This document shows positions 7,189 to 16,460 of a stretch of DNA of 52,184 nucleotides, piece by piece. Numbering within the stretch: position 1 is the first letter of the stretch; every line of letters starts with the position of its first letter. This DNA comes from an uncultured Arenicella sp. (lineage in GTDB: Bacteria > Pseudomonadota > Gammaproteobacteria > Arenicellales > Arenicellaceae), in assembly GCA_938048185.1 (NCBI GenBank), contig CALIVT010000040.1, positions 1-52,184 of the forward strand, given 5' to 3'. The position numbers and the translations under genes are program-made. Below the pieces are notes generated by a model. That model had not been told where the DNA came from, did not search any database, and was given only the letters and a program-made list of their open reading frames with translations.

Positions 7189-8811
7189 TTACTTAGTTTG
7201 CGCGCGCAGCACCGTCTTTTGTATTTTACCGGTTGCGGTTTTCGGTAGCGCCCCAAACACCACTTTCTTTGGTTTCTTAAACCGAGCCATATTCTCAGCG
7301 CAGAAATCAATTAGCTCTTGTTCGCTGGCCGCTTCTTCTGGTTTTAGTTCAACGAAGGCGCAAGGCACTTCACCCCATTTTTCGTCCGGCATTGCGACCA
7401 CGGCGGCCTCACCCACTGCGGGGTGCTTGTAAAGAACATTCTCAACTTCTACTGACGAGATATTTTCGCCGCCGGAGATAATAATATCTTTGGCACGATC
7501 TCGCACTTGGATGTAACCGTCGGGATGAATCACAGCCAAATCGCCGCTCATAAACCAGCCGTTTTGAAACGCTTTATCGGTCTCGACACTATTCTTGAGA
7601 TAGCCCTTCATTAGCGTGTTGCCTTTGATGACGATCTCGCCCATGGTTTCGCCGTCGTGCGGCACCGCTTTCTCGGTGTCAGTATTAATTACGTCTACCG
7701 CCTCGGTCATAGCGAAGCGTACGCCCTGCCGAGACTTCAATTCGGCTTGAGCTTCCAGGCTTTCATCTTGCCAAGTAAGCTGCGGTGCTGCTTGTAGAAT
7801 GTGCCCATAGGATTCAGTTAAACCGTAAACATGCATCACCTCAAAACCAAAGGCGTTCATGCTTTGCAATACGGCGGCCGGCGGAGGCGCGCCAGCGGTC
7901 ATCGCGTGGATGGTGCGGTCGAATGTGCGTTGCTGATCACTCGGCGCGTTGGCCAACATGTTTAGAATAATCGGCGCACCACCAAAATGAGTGATTTCGT
8001 GTTTGTCGAGTAACTGGAAGAATAGCCTGGGCTCAAACGCGCGCATACACACAACGGTCGCAGCTTTTGCCGCCATTGTCCAGGCGTGTCCCCAACCGTT
8101 GCAATGAAACATCGGCACTGAATAAAGGTAGCGCGGCATATGCGGCACGTTCCACGAGGCGATTGTCCCCATGGTCATTAGATAGGAACCACGGTGGTGG
8201 TAGACCACGCCCTTGGGTCGCCCGGTAGTACCTGACGTGTAGTTCAAGGACAAAGCTTGCCACTCGTCTTCGGGTAACGACCATTGATAGTTGGGGTCGC
8301 CCTGCTCGATTAAATCATCATAGCTCGATACCATTGGAACCGTGTGCTTTTCACTAGGGTCGGCGTATTCGTCATCAATCAATATCACCTCAGGCTCGAT
8401 TGTCGCAATGCTCAACGCCTGTTCCAACACCGGCCACAAACCGCGATCAACAATAAATAACTTTGATTCAGCGTGGTCAATGATGTACGCAACGGTGTCA
8501 GCGTCTAAACGCGTATTGATGGTGTTTAGTACCGCGCCCGCCATCGGCACTGCAAAATGCGCTTCGTACATCTCAGGGGTATTGTGCGCGAACACCGAAA
8601 CGGTATCGTTTTTACCTAGGCCTCGCTGCGCTAAACTGCTGGCCACTTTGACACAACGCGCCCGGGTCTGAGCCCATGTAAAACGAATATCATTGTAAAT
8701 AAGCGATTCACTCTCAGGGTATATGTCGGCGGTACGATGCAAAAAGGAAACCGGCGATAACGGCACATAATTTGCGTCATTCTTTGGAAGCTGCTCGTAC
8801 TCAATGGTCAT
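7189..8811 (-). CDS. DmdB-like acyl-CoA ligase (AMP-forming)
   Basis: This 540-residue ANL-superfamily enzyme would form an acyl-adenylate and then an acyl-CoA. Motifs: YTSGTTGRPKG (191-201, P-loop), GLTESYGH, the hinge region GDLAVIHPDGYIQVRDRAKD, GGENISSVEVE and the C-terminal lysine in KTATGKIQK. Length and the medium-chain/3-methylmercaptopropionate ligase look agree with DmdB, which activates methylmercaptopropionate made by DmdA. Many relatives act on ordinary short or medium fatty acids, so substrate is inferred from sharing a strand and apparent operon with dmdA. It starts 12 bases after the FadN-like gene. Confidence 0.8.
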   Translation of the reverse strand: MTIEYEQLPKNDANYVPLSPVSFLHRTADIYPESESLIYNDIRFTWAQTRARCVKVASSLAQRGLGKNDTVSVFAHNTPEMYEAHFAVPMAGAVLNTINTRLDADTVAYIIDHAESKLFIVDRGLWPVLEQALSIATIEPEVILIDDEYADPSEKHTVPMVSSYDDLIEQGDPNYQWSLPEDEWQALSLNYTSGTTGRPKGVVYHHRGSYLMTMGTIASWNVPHMPRYLYSVPMFHCNGWGHAWTMAAKAATVVCMRAFEPRLFFQLLDKHEITHFGGAPIILNMLANAPSDQQRTFDRTIHAMTAGAPPPAAVLQSMNAFGFEVMHVYGLTESYGHILQAAPQLTWQDESLEAQAELKSRQGVRFAMTEAVDVINTDTEKAVPHDGETMGEIVIKGNTLMKGYLKNSVETDKAFQNGWFMSGDLAVIHPDGYIQVRDRAKDIIISGGENISSVEVENVLYKHPAVGEAAVVAMPDEKWGEVPCAFVELKPEEAASEQELIDFCAENMARFKKPKKVVFGALPKTATGKIQKTVLRAQTK

Positions 8812-8823
8812 AATATCTACCGT

Positions 8824-11118
8824 CTAGTTTTGTACAGTGGTGCCCGTATCAAGCATCGAATTTATTCGCTCACGAGTCGCGTCGGTAGCAATCAAGCTTA
8901 AGAACGCTCGCCGCTCAGCATCATATAAATCTTGCTCTGACATCATGCTGCCTGCCTCGACATCACCACCGGTTACAATCCGCGCCAACTCGGTAGCGAC
9001 CACCACATTGTGAGGAGTCAACTTGCCGTCGCTGTGAGCCTGCTCCAACCATTTAACCATTTTTTCAAATTCCGTAACACCCGGCATTGCCAAGTCAGGG
9101 CGACTGAACACCTGCTGCTCACTGGCAGAATCAATTGACGCAATCGCCTTAGGCAATAAGCGGTCTCGATTACTCAAAAACCGATCATTGCTGCGCAACA
9201 TCGCTTGCTCTTTGGCTAAGATTGGCGACGTGCAAGTACGCCCGTAGCCGAGGTTCATAAACGCCTTCCACGCGGCCTTTGTTAGGTCATCACCACCGAG
9301 CGTTTCATGCCAACGATACAAGGTTTCTTTGCACCCGCCACCAGCCGGGATCACGCCGACACCCGACTCGACCAAACCCATCGTTGAGTTAGCGTGGCAG
9401 ATCACCTGTTTTGAGTGTAGAACTACTTCAAAGCCGCCGCCCAGTGACATGCCAACCGGTGCGCAGACAACTGGAAAACTGGCAACCGACATGCGATGCA
9501 CGGTATTCTGAAAATGCGCGAGAAACGCATCAAGCCCGACCATGTCCTCGTTTCTAAAAAAGCCTCGTACGGCTTGTAGATTCACGCCACATGAAAAATG
9601 CTGCGCGTCATTATGAACAATTAGGCCACGCATATTTTTCGACTCAACGTGGTCGAGAGCGTCGGCCAGAATCGCCATAGAATCGCCGTCAAGCGCATTT
9701 GCCTTGCTGTGAAACTCAACCAAAGCAATGTCATCGAGGTCAAACCAACTTGCAACTTCACAGGTATTTTGCGGCGCTAACGTTTGACGCGTCTCATTAA
9801 AACGCGCCACGCCGTTAGGCCGTTCAATGCTGCGCCAACCACCGCCGAAAACGCGGGTTTGTAAGTCGCCGTCGTTCACTCGGTAAAACGTTGAGCCGGC
9901 GGCTTCACGTAAAAACGGCGGCACCTCGCGCCCTTCTGATTCTAAGCGCTCAATTAAATAGTCACTTCCAAGCTCATCAATTAAGGCGAATGGGCCTTTT
10001 ATCCAGTTGTAACCGAGCTTCATTGCATCATCCACGCCGAGCGGGTTGTCACCCACTTCGGGGATGAGCGACGCGGCGTAACTCAGCGTGCGCGATAAAA
10101 CCCGCCAAGCAAATTGGCCATAAAGACTGTCGTCCGCAAGCAGGTGCATCACCCCTTCTTTTTCGGCTTTTAATGCCAATGGTAAATCCAAACGTTCGGC
10201 AACCGAATACTCGCCGGTGTTGAGATCAATTACTTCACGCACGCCGTTTACTCGGCGGTAAAAACCTTGGCCTTGCTTGTTACCGGTTTGACCATTGGCA
10301 ATCATGTCAATCATTAACGGTAGCTTCGGCGCTTCAACATTAAACGCGTCGTCCGATGGCAAGGTGTTGACTAAGCTTTGCGCAACATCAGACATCAGGT
10401 CGATGCCAATCAAGTCATACAAACCAAAGACACCGGTTTTGGGAATGCCCATCGGCCGACCAAAAATAGCGTCCGCTTGGACCGGGCTTAAACCCATTTC
10501 ATTGGCCGCCTGCAGGGCCGCTTGAATTGCAAAACAACCGACCCGGTTGCCTAGAAAACCGGGAGTATCCAAACAAGAAATAACCCCCTTACCCAGCTGT
10601 TTATCACAAAACCCCTCTAACTGATCCATAACATCCTGCGCTGTATCATCACCACGCACAAGTTCTAATAAGGGCATAAAACGCACAGGGTTAAAAAAGT
10701 GGGTGATCGCAAAACGCTTACGAAAACTGATTGGCATGTCTTCGACGAGTAATTTGATTGGGATGCTTGACGTATTCGAACTGACTAAGGTTTCTTCCGA
10801 GCAAACTTCGTCGATTTGTTTATATAAAGCCCGTTTGATATCGAGCCGCTCAACGACTGCTTCGGCGACCCAGTCGCAATCGCCAAGTTGATGAAAATCG
10901 TCACGAGTATTGCCAAGCTTGATGTACTTTTCATAGTCCTCACTCATAAGACCGACGGTTTCGCGCAGGCGCTCTAAGCCCCGCTCTGCTAGCGCGTTTG
11001 GATTACCTTCGCTGGGTAAGTCTAGGAGCCAGACTTCGATACCGGCGTTTGCGACTTGTCCGGCAATGCCGGAGCCCATTGTGCCCGCGCCGATTACGGC
11101 TACTTTTTTGATCGTCAT
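8824..11118 (-). CDS. FadN-like 3-hydroxyacyl-CoA dehydrogenase / crotonase fusion
   Basis: The 764 residues put the NAD-dependent hydroxyacyl-CoA dehydrogenase first and the crotonase last, the FadN order and the reverse of E. coli FadB. Dehydrogenase part: GAGTMG (10-15), catalytic H140 in HFFNPV, NTSS and the C-terminal repeat to about residue 430. Crotonase part (about 455-690): oxyanion loop HFSCGVN, GMSLGGGFE with E564, and E584 in GLVESGVG. Both glutamates used by enoyl-CoA hydratases are kept. It would hydrate an enoyl-CoA and oxidise the product. Beside a DmdB-like ligase and dmdA the crotonase half could act on methylthioacryloyl-CoA as DmdD or AcuH do, releasing methanethiol; that is inference. 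Its start follows AGGA. Confidence 0.88.
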   Translation of the reverse strand: MTIKKVAVIGAGTMGSGIAGQVANAGIEVWLLDLPSEGNPNALAERGLERLRETVGLMSEDYEKYIKLGNTRDDFHQLGDCDWVAEAVVERLDIKRALYKQIDEVCSEETLVSSNTSSIPIKLLVEDMPISFRKRFAITHFFNPVRFMPLLELVRGDDTAQDVMDQLEGFCDKQLGKGVISCLDTPGFLGNRVGCFAIQAALQAANEMGLSPVQADAIFGRPMGIPKTGVFGLYDLIGIDLMSDVAQSLVNTLPSDDAFNVEAPKLPLMIDMIANGQTGNKQGQGFYRRVNGVREVIDLNTGEYSVAERLDLPLALKAEKEGVMHLLADDSLYGQFAWRVLSRTLSYAASLIPEVGDNPLGVDDAMKLGYNWIKGPFALIDELGSDYLIERLESEGREVPPFLREAAGSTFYRVNDGDLQTRVFGGGWRSIERPNGVARFNETRQTLAPQNTCEVASWFDLDDIALVEFHSKANALDGDSMAILADALDHVESKNMRGLIVHNDAQHFSCGVNLQAVRGFFRNEDMVGLDAFLAHFQNTVHRMSVASFPVVCAPVGMSLGGGFEVVLHSKQVICHANSTMGLVESGVGVIPAGGGCKETLYRWHETLGGDDLTKAAWKAFMNLGYGRTCTSPILAKEQAMLRSNDRFLSNRDRLLPKAIASIDSASEQQVFSRPDLAMPGVTEFEKMVKWLEQAHSDGKLTPHNVVVATELARIVTGGDVEAGSMMSEQDLYDAERRAFLSLIATDATRERINSMLDTGTTVQN

Positions 11119-11288
11119 TTTTTATCCTAAATTTTGTTCGTTCTTCTGATCTGCATTATGTGTGTTTAGTTCGGCAACCAGAATTCTTAGAACGAAACAA
11201 AGAAACACACCGCAAATGGTGGTCCCTTCGAGGTTCCCGAGTTAAGTCGCCAGGTCAGCTCATTTTTAAGGCGTACTGTGAATGAGTT

Positions 11289-11314
11289 CGTCCGTTGGGC
11301 CTAAGCGGGACATG
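11289..11314 (-). repeat. Hairpin-forming motif in the operon gap, related to the island element
   Basis: The 247-base gap between the hydrolase and FadN-like genes is the longest in the cluster. It contains, on the minus strand, TGTCCCGCTTAGGCCCAACG followed by GAC. This resembles the TGTCCGTTTAGGGC core of the elements at 1615, 2274 and 3254 and has GTCC/GGAC arms. It may be a dispersed non-coding repeat or an intra-operon processing or attenuation hairpin. Confidence 0.35.
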
Positions 11315-11365
11315 CTCTGCGCATCCACAAACCATGATTAACCGTCGCGGCGAGGGAGAATTTAG

Positions 11366-12169
11366 TTAAGAACCAAGCCGCTCTTCAACCCTAACAACAA
11401 ATGTGCGCAACGCCAAAAGCACCTCTTTAGGCGCTTCGATAGGCAACATATGCCCAAACGACTCTAGCACCGTCAACTCAGCGCTCAGAGCCTCCGCAAC
11501 AAGCAAGCCAGATTTCATCGGGGTCATCTTATCTTGTCCAGCCAAAATCATCGAGCACGGCGCATTTACTTTCGCAACCGCGACATCACCACCCGCGTAA
11601 TCAGCGCAAGATTGCAAATCGACTGCGAGCGGGTTAGCCCCCATAATCTGGCGACCAACCGCAATCGGCTGCATGCCTGGCGTGGGGCTAACGCCCATGT
11701 GAATTCGACGACCAAAACCCCATTGCAACATCATTTCAGCGGCACTCACCGCGGATTTTTTCGCGGTTGTTATCAACGCGGGGTTTACTGGAATTGCAGC
11801 AGCGGTACCGATGCCGGTTAGCGACTTAATCACCCCAGGTGTTGCCTTAGCGAGTTCCAGAGCACTGAGAAAACCTTGCGAGTGACCGACTACATGCGCC
11901 GACTCTACACCGGCCGCGGCAAGAAAGTCTACTAACCACGTGCCAGACTCTTCAATACTTGTAAGCGGATCGCCAGCAGACAAGGAATGCCCAGGGAACG
12001 CGGGTGCGAGTACTCCAAAACCGTTATATGCGAACCACCGAGTTTGCAACGCGAAGGCGCGATGATCTAGCCCACTGCCGTGTAAGAATAATACGGTGGG
12101 TAAACTGACATCAAAATCTTTCCCCCCCGTCGCAACATGCACCTCGAAGCCATTGACGACTAATTTCAT
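11366..12169 (-). CDS. Alpha/beta hydrolase in the DMSP cluster
   Basis: This 267-residue serine hydrolase has a complete triad: oxyanion loop HGSGLDHR (30-37), nucleophile S97 in GHSQG, acid D213 in AGQDKMTP and H240 in GHMLPIEAP. It has no signal peptide. It is far too short for homoserine O-acetyltransferase (MetX), although it overlaps metY by four bases (ATGA), which implies coupled translation. The substrate is unknown. A thioester or ester made in the methylthiopropionate route is possible, for example releasing a stalled acyl-CoA, but nothing in the sequence proves it. Confidence 0.8.
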   Translation of the reverse strand: MKLVVNGFEVHVATGGKDFDVSLPTVLFLHGSGLDHRAFALQTRWFAYNGFGVLAPAFPGHSLSAGDPLTSIEESGTWLVDFLAAAGVESAHVVGHSQGFLSALELAKATPGVIKSLTGIGTAAAIPVNPALITTAKKSAVSAAEMMLQWGFGRRIHMGVSPTPGMQPIAVGRQIMGANPLAVDLQSCADYAGGDVAVAKVNAPCSMILAGQDKMTPMKSGLLVAEALSAELTVLESFGHMLPIEAPKEVLLALRTFVVRVEERLGS

Positions 12170-13485
12170 AATGCAGACTCCGCTTTTTTTGCTGCTCGTT
12201 CGGCGGCTTTCAGGGCCTTCTTAAAATCGGCCTGAATATCGTTAATGTGCTCTATACCAACCGACACACGAATTAGATCTTCGCTGATGCCAGCGGCTGA
12301 CATTGCGTCGGGGGTTAGACGCGAATGCGTAGTACTGCCTGGGTGTAACACCAATGTCCTAGAATCACCCACGTTGGCTAAATTCGACGCGAGCTCGAGG
12401 GCATTGATAAACGCCGCCCCGCCAGCGCGACCGCCGGTTACTCCAAAACAGAGCATCGACCCAGCACCCTGAGGGAACAAGTCTTTGGCAATAGCGTTAC
12501 TCGGGTTCGAGTCTACGTCAGGGTGATTTACCCAGCTCACCTGTGCTTGCGCTTGCAACCATTCAACCAACGCTTTCGCGTTGGCAACGTGCAGCTTCAT
12601 GCGCATGTTAAGCGTCTCAATGCCCTGCAATAGAAGAAAGGCATTATTGGGGCTCATACACGCACCGAGGTCGCGCATAGACTCGGCGCGGATCTTCATC
12701 GCCAACGCGTTCGGGCCAAACTCTTCCCAAAATTTTATTCCGTGAAAAGGCTCATACGGTTCCGTTAGTTCAGGAAATCGACCGCTGGCCTGCCAGTCGA
12801 AATTACCGCCGTCAACCACGACTCCGCCAACTGCCGCGCCGTGACCGCCCATCCATTTGGTGACCGAGTGGACCACAACATTCGCACCCACCTCGATAGT
12901 CTTACATAAGCCAGGCGGCGCGAAGGTGGCGTCTACGACGACTGGCACGCCGTGCTTAGTCGCAATGGCATTGATCTCAGGAAGATTAGCGACCTCTAAG
13001 CCTGGGTTGCCAATGGATTCACAAAAAACTAATTTGGTGTTCTGTTGAATCGCGGCGTCGAGTGCATCGGCGTCGTTAATTGAAACAAAGGTCGTTTCAA
13101 TGCCGAGACGCTTTAAGGTATGACGCAACAATGTGGCCGTAGAGCCGTATATTTGTCCTGATGAAACAATGTGATCACCGGCCGAGCAAAGCGTGATAAA
13201 GGTGGTGAATAAAGCACTCATACCCGACGCGGTACAGATCGCCCCGCTGCCGCCTTCTAACGCGGCAATTCGTTGCTCTAAGACGGCAACCGTCGGATTA
13301 GAAATGCGGCTGTAAATATGCCCGCCTTGTTCTACATTAAATAATGACGAGGCTTCGTCAACACTCTCAAACACGTAAGAGGTGGTTTGATAGATCGGCA
13401 CAGCACGTGAACCATGGTCACTTTCTGGCACATAACCGCTGTGCAGCGCGATGGTATCTGGGTGATAAAAAGAAGATCGGCTCAT
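12166..13485 (-). CDS. metY: O-acetylhomoserine (thiol)-lyase
   Basis: This PLP enzyme of the Cys/Met metabolism family replaces the acetyl group of O-acetylhomoserine with sulphide or methanethiol to give homocysteine or methionine. The 439 residues match MetY rather than the shorter MetB/MetC. The Schiff-base lysine is K210 in HSVTKWMGGHG, D185 in VDATFAPP would hold the PLP nitrogen, and SRISNPT (59-65) and TASGMSA are typical. The phrase RFPELTEPYEPFHG is characteristic of MetY. It sits 24 bases after dmdA and overlaps the next gene, so its supply of methanethiol from the DMSP route is a natural reading. MetX is not in the window. GGAG lies seven bases before the ATG. Confidence 0.92.
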   Translation of the reverse strand: MSRSSFYHPDTIALHSGYVPESDHGSRAVPIYQTTSYVFESVDEASSLFNVEQGGHIYSRISNPTVAVLEQRIAALEGGSGAICTASGMSALFTTFITLCSAGDHIVSSGQIYGSTATLLRHTLKRLGIETTFVSINDADALDAAIQQNTKLVFCESIGNPGLEVANLPEINAIATKHGVPVVVDATFAPPGLCKTIEVGANVVVHSVTKWMGGHGAAVGGVVVDGGNFDWQASGRFPELTEPYEPFHGIKFWEEFGPNALAMKIRAESMRDLGACMSPNNAFLLLQGIETLNMRMKLHVANAKALVEWLQAQAQVSWVNHPDVDSNPSNAIAKDLFPQGAGSMLCFGVTGGRAGGAAFINALELASNLANVGDSRTLVLHPGSTTHSRLTPDAMSAAGISEDLIRVSVGIEHINDIQADFKKALKAAERAAKKAESAL

Positions 13486-13509
13486 GCAATTGCTCCGCTA
13501 GCGTTAACG

Positions 13510-14625
13510 TTAAACTATTAGGTCGAAGTTAAACGGGATTGGATGGAAGGTACTGGTCTGTCCATCAATCGTAATACTGTCGTTGTTGTCTATGTAAGAC
13601 AGTGGCAGCATAGCAATAGCAAGGTTTTTGTTGTATCGAAATGACCATGCTTGTGACCGAATTTCGCCAATTACCTGGCCGTCGACCTCGATGTCACTGC
13701 CACCTAAACGGCTCGGCGGCATGTGCGGAGATCGATCGAACGCAAGCCCAACGAGTTTTCGGGTCTGTTTGCCAACCATGGCTCTGAGCGCAGGCAAACT
13801 CAAACTCTCGATATCCGCATCGAGGTTTATATACGAATCTAAGCCACACTCAAACGGGGTATCAAATTCGTCCATATCGTTGCCGTACGATAACAAGCCT
13901 GACTCTAGTCGCTCATTGCCTTGCGGGCAGCCAGCGCGCACATTTAGGTCGCCACCGTTCGCAAATAGCTCGTCCCATAGTGCTTCGCCTAAAGGCCACT
14001 CGGGCATATATATCTCGAAACCACCTTGCTTACTCCAACCAGAACGCGCGACGTACATTTCAACCCCTTTAAATTCAAGCATCTCACCTCTAAAGAAACG
14101 AATACTACGAACTTGTTCGCCAAATACGCGTGCCATTAAGTCGTCCGCTTTAGGCCCCTGCACCGCCAATGGAGAAACATCTGGCTCAAACACCCTTACA
14201 TTTAAACCATAGCCTTGAGCTAAACCTTGAGCAAAAAATTTAACGTCACTATCGGAGACCGATAACCAAAAACGATCTTCAGCCAATTTTATAATAATCG
14301 GATCATTTAGAATAAAACCACCGGCATTACAAATAGGCCCATATTTACCTTGTAGTAGATCAATCTTAGACAGATCGCGCGGCGTCATTAGTTGCGCCAA
14401 TTTAGCGGCATCAGGCCCATTGAGCTCAACTTGTCGCTCCCCAGATACGTCCCACACCTGCACATGCTGACACAGATGCCAATAATCACTCTCTGGCGAG
14501 TCAAACAAGGTTGGCAACAGCATATGGTTGTACACCGTGTAGTTGGTGACGCCCGCCTCTTCAACACGATTAGTGTAGGGCGTGGTGCGCACGCGGCGAT
14601 TGAAAGAAAGCATTTTTGAATTCAT
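13510..14625 (-). CDS. dmdA: Dimethylsulfoniopropionate demethylase
   Basis: DmdA moves a methyl group from DMSP to tetrahydrofolate, giving 3-methylmercaptopropionate. It belongs to the GcvT (aminomethyltransferase) fold but has its own conserved text, seen here: RVEEAGVTNYTVYNHMLLP, HVQVWDVSGERQVEL, ILNDPIIIKLAEDRFWLS, EPDVSPLAVQGPKADD, ARSGWSKQGGFEIY and GLLSYGNDMDEFDTPFECG. The length (371) fits DmdA (about 360-370). The downstream order metY, hydrolase, HAD/crotonase and CoA ligase supports the call over a glycine-cleavage or dimethylglycine enzyme, and no gcvH or gcvP is near. The ATG follows AAAGGG. Confidence 0.9.
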   Translation of the reverse strand: MNSKMLSFNRRVRTTPYTNRVEEAGVTNYTVYNHMLLPTLFDSPESDYWHLCQHVQVWDVSGERQVELNGPDAAKLAQLMTPRDLSKIDLLQGKYGPICNAGGFILNDPIIIKLAEDRFWLSVSDSDVKFFAQGLAQGYGLNVRVFEPDVSPLAVQGPKADDLMARVFGEQVRSIRFFRGEMLEFKGVEMYVARSGWSKQGGFEIYMPEWPLGEALWDELFANGGDLNVRAGCPQGNERLESGLLSYGNDMDEFDTPFECGLDSYINLDADIESLSLPALRAMVGKQTRKLVGLAFDRSPHMPPSRLGGSDIEVDGQVIGEIRSQAWSFRYNKNLAIAMLPLSYIDNNDSITIDGQTSTFHPIPFNFDLIV

Positions 14626-14699
14626 AGAACACCCTTTTAGTAGATCATCTTGCCGGCTAGCCGTGCGCTCCGCCGTCTTATTGTTTTGAATTTTTTTGT

Positions 14700-16121
14700 T
14701 TAAATTGAAAAGCCACCTAACTTCGTCTCTAAATAATCAGCCAGGCCCTCGCGCGCGCCTTCGCGACCTAAGCCGCTCTGATTCATACCCCCAAATGGGG
14801 CCGCCGCACTGGTCGGGTTGATGTCGTTGATTCCTATAATGCCGAAATTTAGGGCTTCAAAGGCACGCATCGCACGCGACAAATTTTGGGTATATACATA
14901 AGCCGCTAATCCATAATGCGTGTCGTTGGCCATTTCGATGACTTGATCGTAGTCATCAAACGGAATAATTGCGGCAACTGGCCCGAATGTTTCCTCACGG
15001 TAGATCAACATGTCCTCATTGACGTTACTGAGTAAGGTTGGCGCGAAAAAGTGCCCTGCCGAATAATCACCGTCGGCTAGACGCGTACCGCCATTATGCA
15101 AAACTGCGCCTTTGCTTACCGCGTCCTCGACCTGGCGAGAGATCTTTTTTACGGCAGCCTGATTGATTAATGGACCGATTGATGTGCCTTCCGCCAAACC
15201 ATTACCTACTTTCATCTTAGCGACTCGGTCTGAGAACGTGGTAACGAATGAGTCTAGAATACCGCGCTGAACAAATATGCGGTTCGGGCTAATGCACGCT
15301 TGGCCCGTATTCAGAAACTTGACCAGTGACGCGCCCTTCGCGGCGTGTACGGGATCAGCGTCATCAAACACAATAAACGGGGCATGCCCGCCTAACTCCA
15401 TTGACACGCGTTTGAGCTGGGCTGCCGCACCTTGAGCTAGCTGTTGGCCCACCGCCGTTGAACCGGTAAACGTGAGCTTTTTCACCTCGGAATGCGCACA
15501 GAATTCTTTACCGATTGGCACCGGGTCTCGCGCTGTTACTAAATTAATCACACCTGCGGGCGCACCGGCTTCATGCAAAATTTCAAATACAGCAATTGCG
15601 CACAGCGGTGTGGCTTCGGCTGGCTTCAACACAATCGTGCAGCCGGAGGCCAGCGCAGGCGCGACCTTGCGTGTAATCATCGAAATTGGATAGTTCCAAG
15701 GGGTTATCGCCGCAACCACGCCAATGGCCTGATAGCGAACCATAAAGCGTTGGTCAGCTCTGGCAGATGGAATCGTCTCGCCGTAGACACGCTTAGCCTC
15801 TTCAGCGAACCAGCGTAGAAAATCAGCCGCATATTGCACTTCGTTAAGCGCAGCTTTGAGTGGCTTGCCTTGCTCTCGCGTCATCAACTCGGCCAGTGCC
15901 TGCTTGCGCTCAAGCATCAAAGCATAGGCTTTGTGCAATACCTCAGCACGTGCATAGGCGGTCGTTGTCGACCAGCCTTTAAAGGCTGCTACCGCCGCCC
16001 CTATTGCTAGTTTCGCGTGATTTTGGTCGCCGTCTGCGACCTCACCAATAATTTCGCCCGTCGCAGGGTTAGCAACCGAAAAAGTGCCGCCAGTCGTCAG
16101 CCACTCGCCATTTATATACAT
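14700..16121 (-). CDS. NAD(P)-dependent aldehyde dehydrogenase, SSADH-like
   Basis: This aldehyde dehydrogenase has about 473 residues from the ATG at 16121. A GTG nine bases upstream is an alternative start with better spacing from GGAG. Numbering from that GTG, N146 in TPWNYP, E245 in SMELGGHA and catalytic C279 in NTGQACISPNRI are all present, as is the FTGSTAVG nucleotide turn. Overall it resembles succinate-semialdehyde dehydrogenase (GabD). As first gene of the dmdA cluster it may oxidise acetaldehyde or another aldehyde produced when methylthioacryloyl-CoA is split, but the sequence cannot separate that from succinate semialdehyde. Confidence 0.88.
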   Translation of the reverse strand: MYINGEWLTTGGTFSVANPATGEIIGEVADGDQNHAKLAIGAAVAAFKGWSTTTAYARAEVLHKAYALMLERKQALAELMTREQGKPLKAALNEVQYAADFLRWFAEEAKRVYGETIPSARADQRFMVRYQAIGVVAAITPWNYPISMITRKVAPALASGCTIVLKPAEATPLCAIAVFEILHEAGAPAGVINLVTARDPVPIGKEFCAHSEVKKLTFTGSTAVGQQLAQGAAAQLKRVSMELGGHAPFIVFDDADPVHAAKGASLVKFLNTGQACISPNRIFVQRGILDSFVTTFSDRVAKMKVGNGLAEGTSIGPLINQAAVKKISRQVEDAVSKGAVLHNGGTRLADGDYSAGHFFAPTLLSNVNEDMLIYREETFGPVAAIIPFDDYDQVIEMANDTHYGLAAYVYTQNLSRAMRAFEALNFGIIGINDINPTSAAAPFGGMNQSGLGREGAREGLADYLETKLGGFSI

Positions 16122-16130
16122 AAGTAACAC

Positions 16131-16460
16131 TCGCTATAATTGCTCCAAACGCTAACGTAAAGTACCACCAAAAAAGAAGCTGAGAGCGAACTAATTTTAC
16201 TTAAATTAGCACTAACTCCTCGTTTAACGAAGAAAATAAGACGCCCGACGCCAGCAAACATCGTATAAGACGGTATAGATGTGCCAACCAGTGATCGGGG
16301 CGCAGGCGTATTCGAGCAAGTAACCTACCGATTACTGAGTGAATAAATCACTGATTAATAATAACTATTTGGATTAGTTCAAAAAAAAAGTAAAATAACT
16401 TTACGGGTATCCAATATTTATTAGTCCAATTGGTATGGATAAATTTTTAGGCAAATTCGA
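16131..16460. promoter_or_regulatory. Divergent control region with a 7-bp inverted repeat
   Basis: This 330-base gap separates the dmdA cluster (minus) from the fecI-type operon (plus). CTAATTT (16191-16197) and AAATTAG (16203-16209) form a perfect inverted repeat with a five-base centre, about 70 bases before the aldehyde dehydrogenase start and so well placed as an operator for the DMSP cluster. AGTGA/TCACT pairs lie near 16337-16351. An A-run at 16380-16389 and AT-rich DNA precede the GTG start of the sigma gene. No other gene is visible here. Confidence 0.5.

Noticed and set aside
11366-12169. Homoserine O-acetyltransferase (MetX) beside metY
   Set aside because: The hydrolase has the same fold but is about 100 residues too short and lacks MetX text.
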